From Rubrivivax sp. (lineage in GTDB: Bacteria; Pseudomonadota; Gammaproteobacteria; Burkholderiales; Burkholderiaceae_C): 36,588 nt of DNA. Positions 34,464 to 36,588 of the stretch are shown one piece after another. The stretch lies in assembly GCA_016789865.1 (NCBI GenBank), contig JAEUPC010000207.1:1-36588 (forward strand), given 5' to 3'. Both the position numbers and the translations under genes were made by a program. Each line of letters begins with the position of its first letter. The first letter of the stretch is position 1. The notes beneath the pieces were generated by a model. The model was not told the origin of the DNA. It made no database searches and saw only the letters and a list, made by a program, of their open reading frames with translations.

Positions 34464-35636
34464 TCAGAAGCTGCGCGGCAAACCGAGCACATGCTCGGCC
34501 ACGTACGAGAAGATGAGGTTGGTGGAGATCGGCGCCACCTGATACAGGCGCGTCTCGCGGAACTTGCGCTCGATGTCGTACTCGCACGCGAAGCCGAAGC
34601 CGCCGTGCGTCTGCAGGCACACGTTGGCTGCTTCCCAGCTGGCCTTGGCCGCCAGGTACTTGGCCATGTTGGCCTCGGCGCCGCACGGTTGGTGGGCATC
34701 GAACAGCCGGCACGCCTGCCAGCGCATCAGGTCGGCGGCCTCCACTTCGATGGCCGCTTCGGCAATCGGGAACTGCACACCCTGGTTCTGGCCGATCGGC
34801 CGACCGAAGACGATGCGCTCCTTCGCATACGCGGCGGCGCGCCGCACGAACCACCGGCCGTCGCCGATGCACTCGGCGGCGATCAGCGTGCGCTCGGCAT
34901 TCAGCCCGTCGAGGATGTACTTGAACCCTTGGCCTTCTTCGCCGATCAGGTTCTCGGCCGGCACCTCGAGGTTCTCGAAGAACAATTCGTTCGTCTCGTG
35001 GTTCACCATGTTGGCGATCGGTCGCACGGCAAGCCCATGGCCGATGGCCTCGCGCAGGTCGACGATGAAGATCGACAGGCCTTGGCTGCGCTTTTTCACC
35101 TCGGCCGCGGGCGTGGTGCGCGCCAGCAGGATCATGAACTCGCTGTGCTGGATGCGCGAGATCCACACCTTCTGGCCGTTGACCACATAGCGGTCGCCAC
35201 TCGCACCGCGCTTCAAGACGGCCGTGGTCTTGAGCTGCGTGGTGTCGGTGCCGGTGGTGGGCTCGGTGACGCCCATGCTCTGCAGCCGCCATTCGCCGCT
35301 GGCGATCTTGGGCAGGTACTTCGCCTTCTGCGCCGCCGAACCGTGGCGCACGAGCGTGCCCATGTTGTACATCTGGCCGTGGCAGGCGCCGGCATTGCCG
35401 CCCGAGGCATTGATCTCTTCCATGATCACGCTGGCTTCGGCCAGCCCGAGGCCCGAGCCACCGTACTCCTGCGGAACGAGCGCCGCCAGCCAGCCGGCCT
35501 TCGTCAGCGCCTGCACGAACTCGTCGGGGTAGCCGCGCGCCGCGTCGATGCGGCGAAAGTACTCGTCGGGGAACTGCGCGCACAGCGCACGGATGGCGTC
35601 GCGCAGCTCGGCGCAGGTGGTGGCGGGGCCGGTCAC
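34464..35636 (-). CDS. Acyl-CoA dehydrogenase
   Basis: 390 residues, the normal family length. FAD-binding segments MGVTEPTTGTDTTQLKTTA and KVWISRIQHSEFMILLART are present, then LNAERTLIAAECIGDGRWF, FGRPIGQNQGVQFPIA and the C-terminal QTHGGFGFACEYDIERKFRETRLYQVAPISTNLI. Introduces a 2,3-double bond into an acyl-CoA and passes electrons to ETF; chain specificity unknown. Start taken at GTG 35636 (VTGPATTCAELRDAI); the 27 codons upstream have no family match. It is the first gene of a pair with the hydrolase, 49 bp after the trpS stop on the same strand. Confidence 0.9.
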   Translation of the reverse strand: MTGPATTCAELRDAIRALCAQFPDEYFRRIDAARGYPDEFVQALTKAGWLAALVPQEYGGSGLGLAEASVIMEEINASGGNAGACHGQMYNMGTLVRHGSAAQKAKYLPKIASGEWRLQSMGVTEPTTGTDTTQLKTTAVLKRGASGDRYVVNGQKVWISRIQHSEFMILLARTTPAAEVKKRSQGLSIFIVDLREAIGHGLAVRPIANMVNHETNELFFENLEVPAENLIGEEGQGFKYILDGLNAERTLIAAECIGDGRWFVRRAAAYAKERIVFGRPIGQNQGVQFPIAEAAIEVEAADLMRWQACRLFDAHQPCGAEANMAKYLAAKASWEAANVCLQTHGGFGFACEYDIERKFRETRLYQVAPISTNLIFSYVAEHVLGLPRSF

Positions 35637-35685
35637 GGGCGGGAGTGTGCCAGTGGCGCGGCAAGGCCCCGGTCGGGTCTGCGGC

Positions 35686-36588
35686 TCAGTAATCCAACCC
35701 CATCGCCCCCCGCACATCCCTCATCGTCTGCCGCGCCACCGCCCGCGCCCGTTCGGTGCCGTTCTCGACGATCCAGTGCACCTTCTTCGGCTCGGCCGTC
35801 AGCGCCGCGGCGCGTTCGCGCCACGGCTTCTGCTGCGCCACCACCGCGTCGATCACCGGCTGCTTGCACTCCAGGCAGCCGATGCCGGCGCTCTTGCAGC
35901 CCTTGACCACCCAGTCCTTCGTCGGCTCGTCGCTGTAGGAGACGTGGAACTGCCACACCGGGCACTTGGCGGGGTCGCCGGGGTCGGTGCGGCGCACGCG
36001 GGCGGGGTCGGTGGCCATGCCGCGGATCTTCTTGGCCACGGTGTCGGTGTCGTCGCGCATGAGGATGGCGTTTCCATAACTCTTGCTCATCTTCGCGCCA
36101 TCGAGGCCCGGGAGTTTCAGCACTTCGGTGTGCAGGGCCTGGGGTTCCACCAGCACGCTGCGGCCGCTGCCTTTGAGGTGGCCCAGCAGCAGTTCGGTTT
36201 CGGTGTCGGTCCAGCCGGCGGTGGCCGCGGCGTTGCGGCGCACGAGCGCTTCGCCTTTGGCCCAGGCTTCGTGCGAGCCGGTTTCGCCGAAGGCCTTGCG
36301 CTGGCGTTCGTAGTAGCGCTGGTCGTCCTTGGGCAGCTTGGCCAGCGCGGCGGCCACTTGTTCTTCGAAGCCGCGGCTGCGGCCGTAGAGGTGGTTGAAG
36401 CGGCGCGCCACTTCGCGCGTCAGCTCCACATGGCTGCTCTGGTCTTCACCCACCGGCACGTAGGTGGCCTTGTAGATGAGGATGTCGGCGGCCTGCAGCA
36501 GCGGGTAGCCGAGGAAGCCGTAGGTCGCGAGGTCGCGGTCCTTGAGCTTTTCCATCTGGTCTTTGTAGGTCGGCACACGTTCCAGCCA
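35686..36588 (-). CDS. trpS: Tryptophanyl-tRNA synthetase (partial, 5' part outside window)
   Basis: The last 301 codons of a class I synthetase; the HIGH motif lies beyond the window edge. Visible: TYKDQMEKLKDRDLATYGFLGYPLLQAADILIYKA, VPVGEDQSSHVELTREVARRFN and KMSKS in GAKMSKSYGN. This is the long TrpRS form with an insert of about 80 residues between the tryptophan-binding region and KMSKS. After it, four Cys occur as C-x21-C-x6-C-x2-C (KCPVWQF...GCKSAGIGCLECKQP), almost the [4Fe-4S] motif of Thermotoga TrpRS. Stop TGA at 35686. Confidence 0.96.
   Translation of the reverse strand, partial: WLERVPTYKDQMEKLKDRDLATYGFLGYPLLQAADILIYKATYVPVGEDQSSHVELTREVARRFNHLYGRSRGFEEQVAAALAKLPKDDQRYYERQRKAFGETGSHEAWAKGEALVRRNAAATAGWTDTETELLLGHLKGSGRSVLVEPQALHTEVLKLPGLDGAKMSKSYGNAILMRDDTDTVAKKIRGMATDPARVRRTDPGDPAKCPVWQFHVSYSDEPTKDWVVKGCKSAGIGCLECKQPVIDAVVAQQKPWRERAAALTAEPKKVHWIVENGTERARAVARQTMRDVRGAMGLDY

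Noticed and set aside
33292-34542. Plus-strand open frame of 416 codons opposite the MBL-fold gene
   Set aside because: Antisense shadow; the minus-strand protein has intact metal motifs.

Overview
The window is uniformly GC-rich, and its coding strands favour G or C at third positions. Gene content fits a betaproteobacterium of the order Burkholderiales: an Edd/Eda Entner-Doudoroff pair with a HexR-type operator, VanAB/TsaMB-type Rieske oxygenases, a MoxR-DUF58-TgpA operon and a ZnuD-like receptor. Family names rest on motifs and memory; no search was run. Genes are packed tightly, with no gene-free stretch above 300 bases. No tRNA, rRNA, CRISPR or recognisable insertion sequence is visible.

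Layout, left to right. (1) 1-5186 is a catabolic island. On the minus strand lie a Rieske oxygenase, its reductase, a short-chain dehydrogenase and a truncated aldehyde dehydrogenase, in the gene order and sequence style of tsaMBCD (4-toluenesulfonate methyl oxidation). A TsaR-like LysR regulator and a TauE/SafE (TSUP) permease diverge from them. (2) 5270-8267 holds a glycine-zipper envelope protein, an MltB-like lytic transglycosylase and a protein with two receiver-like domains. (3) 8546-12773 is the translationally coupled operon moxR - DUF58 - transglutaminase (TgpA type). (4) 12823-17884 runs on the plus strand: HDAC-like deacetylase, MscS channel, small histidine-rich exported protein and a ZnuD-like TonB receptor. 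(5) 18026-20764 carries pdxH, a BamE-like exported protein, a MobA/MocA-like nucleotidyltransferase and a ChaC-like enzyme. (6) 20877-23436 is edd-eda, with a near-ideal HexR site placed between the -35 and -10 boxes and a probably leaderless start.

(7) 23513-25781 (minus strand) has a DUF3617 protein, a PaiB-like FMN protein, glyoxalase I and a hotdog thioesterase. A MarR regulator and an MFS transporter diverge from the thioesterase across a perfect 12-bp palindrome. (8) 27731-29210 has a GDT1/UPF0016 cation exporter and a second SDR. (9) 29390-33279 is the most unusual locus: an exported 943-residue protein with thirteen gap-free 48-residue TPR-like repeats, overlapping by 4 bp with a membrane-spanning TIR protein. 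The TIR protein has a cytoplasmic TIR domain and an eight-cysteine domain predicted to lie in the periplasm. (10) After an 18-bp perfect inverted repeat come a metallo-beta-lactamase-fold hydrolase, an acyl-CoA dehydrogenase and the 3' part of trpS with a four-cysteine iron-sulfur-type motif.

Two units stand out functionally. The tsa-like cluster would import an aryl sulfonate (or a methylbenzoate), oxidise its methyl group through alcohol and aldehyde to the acid, and be controlled by the LysR protein. The TPR-TIR pair looks like a two-compartment sensor-effector: a periplasmic repeat protein next to a transmembrane protein whose cytosolic TIR domain could consume or cyclise NAD. That second idea is inference and is the best candidate here for an undescribed system.
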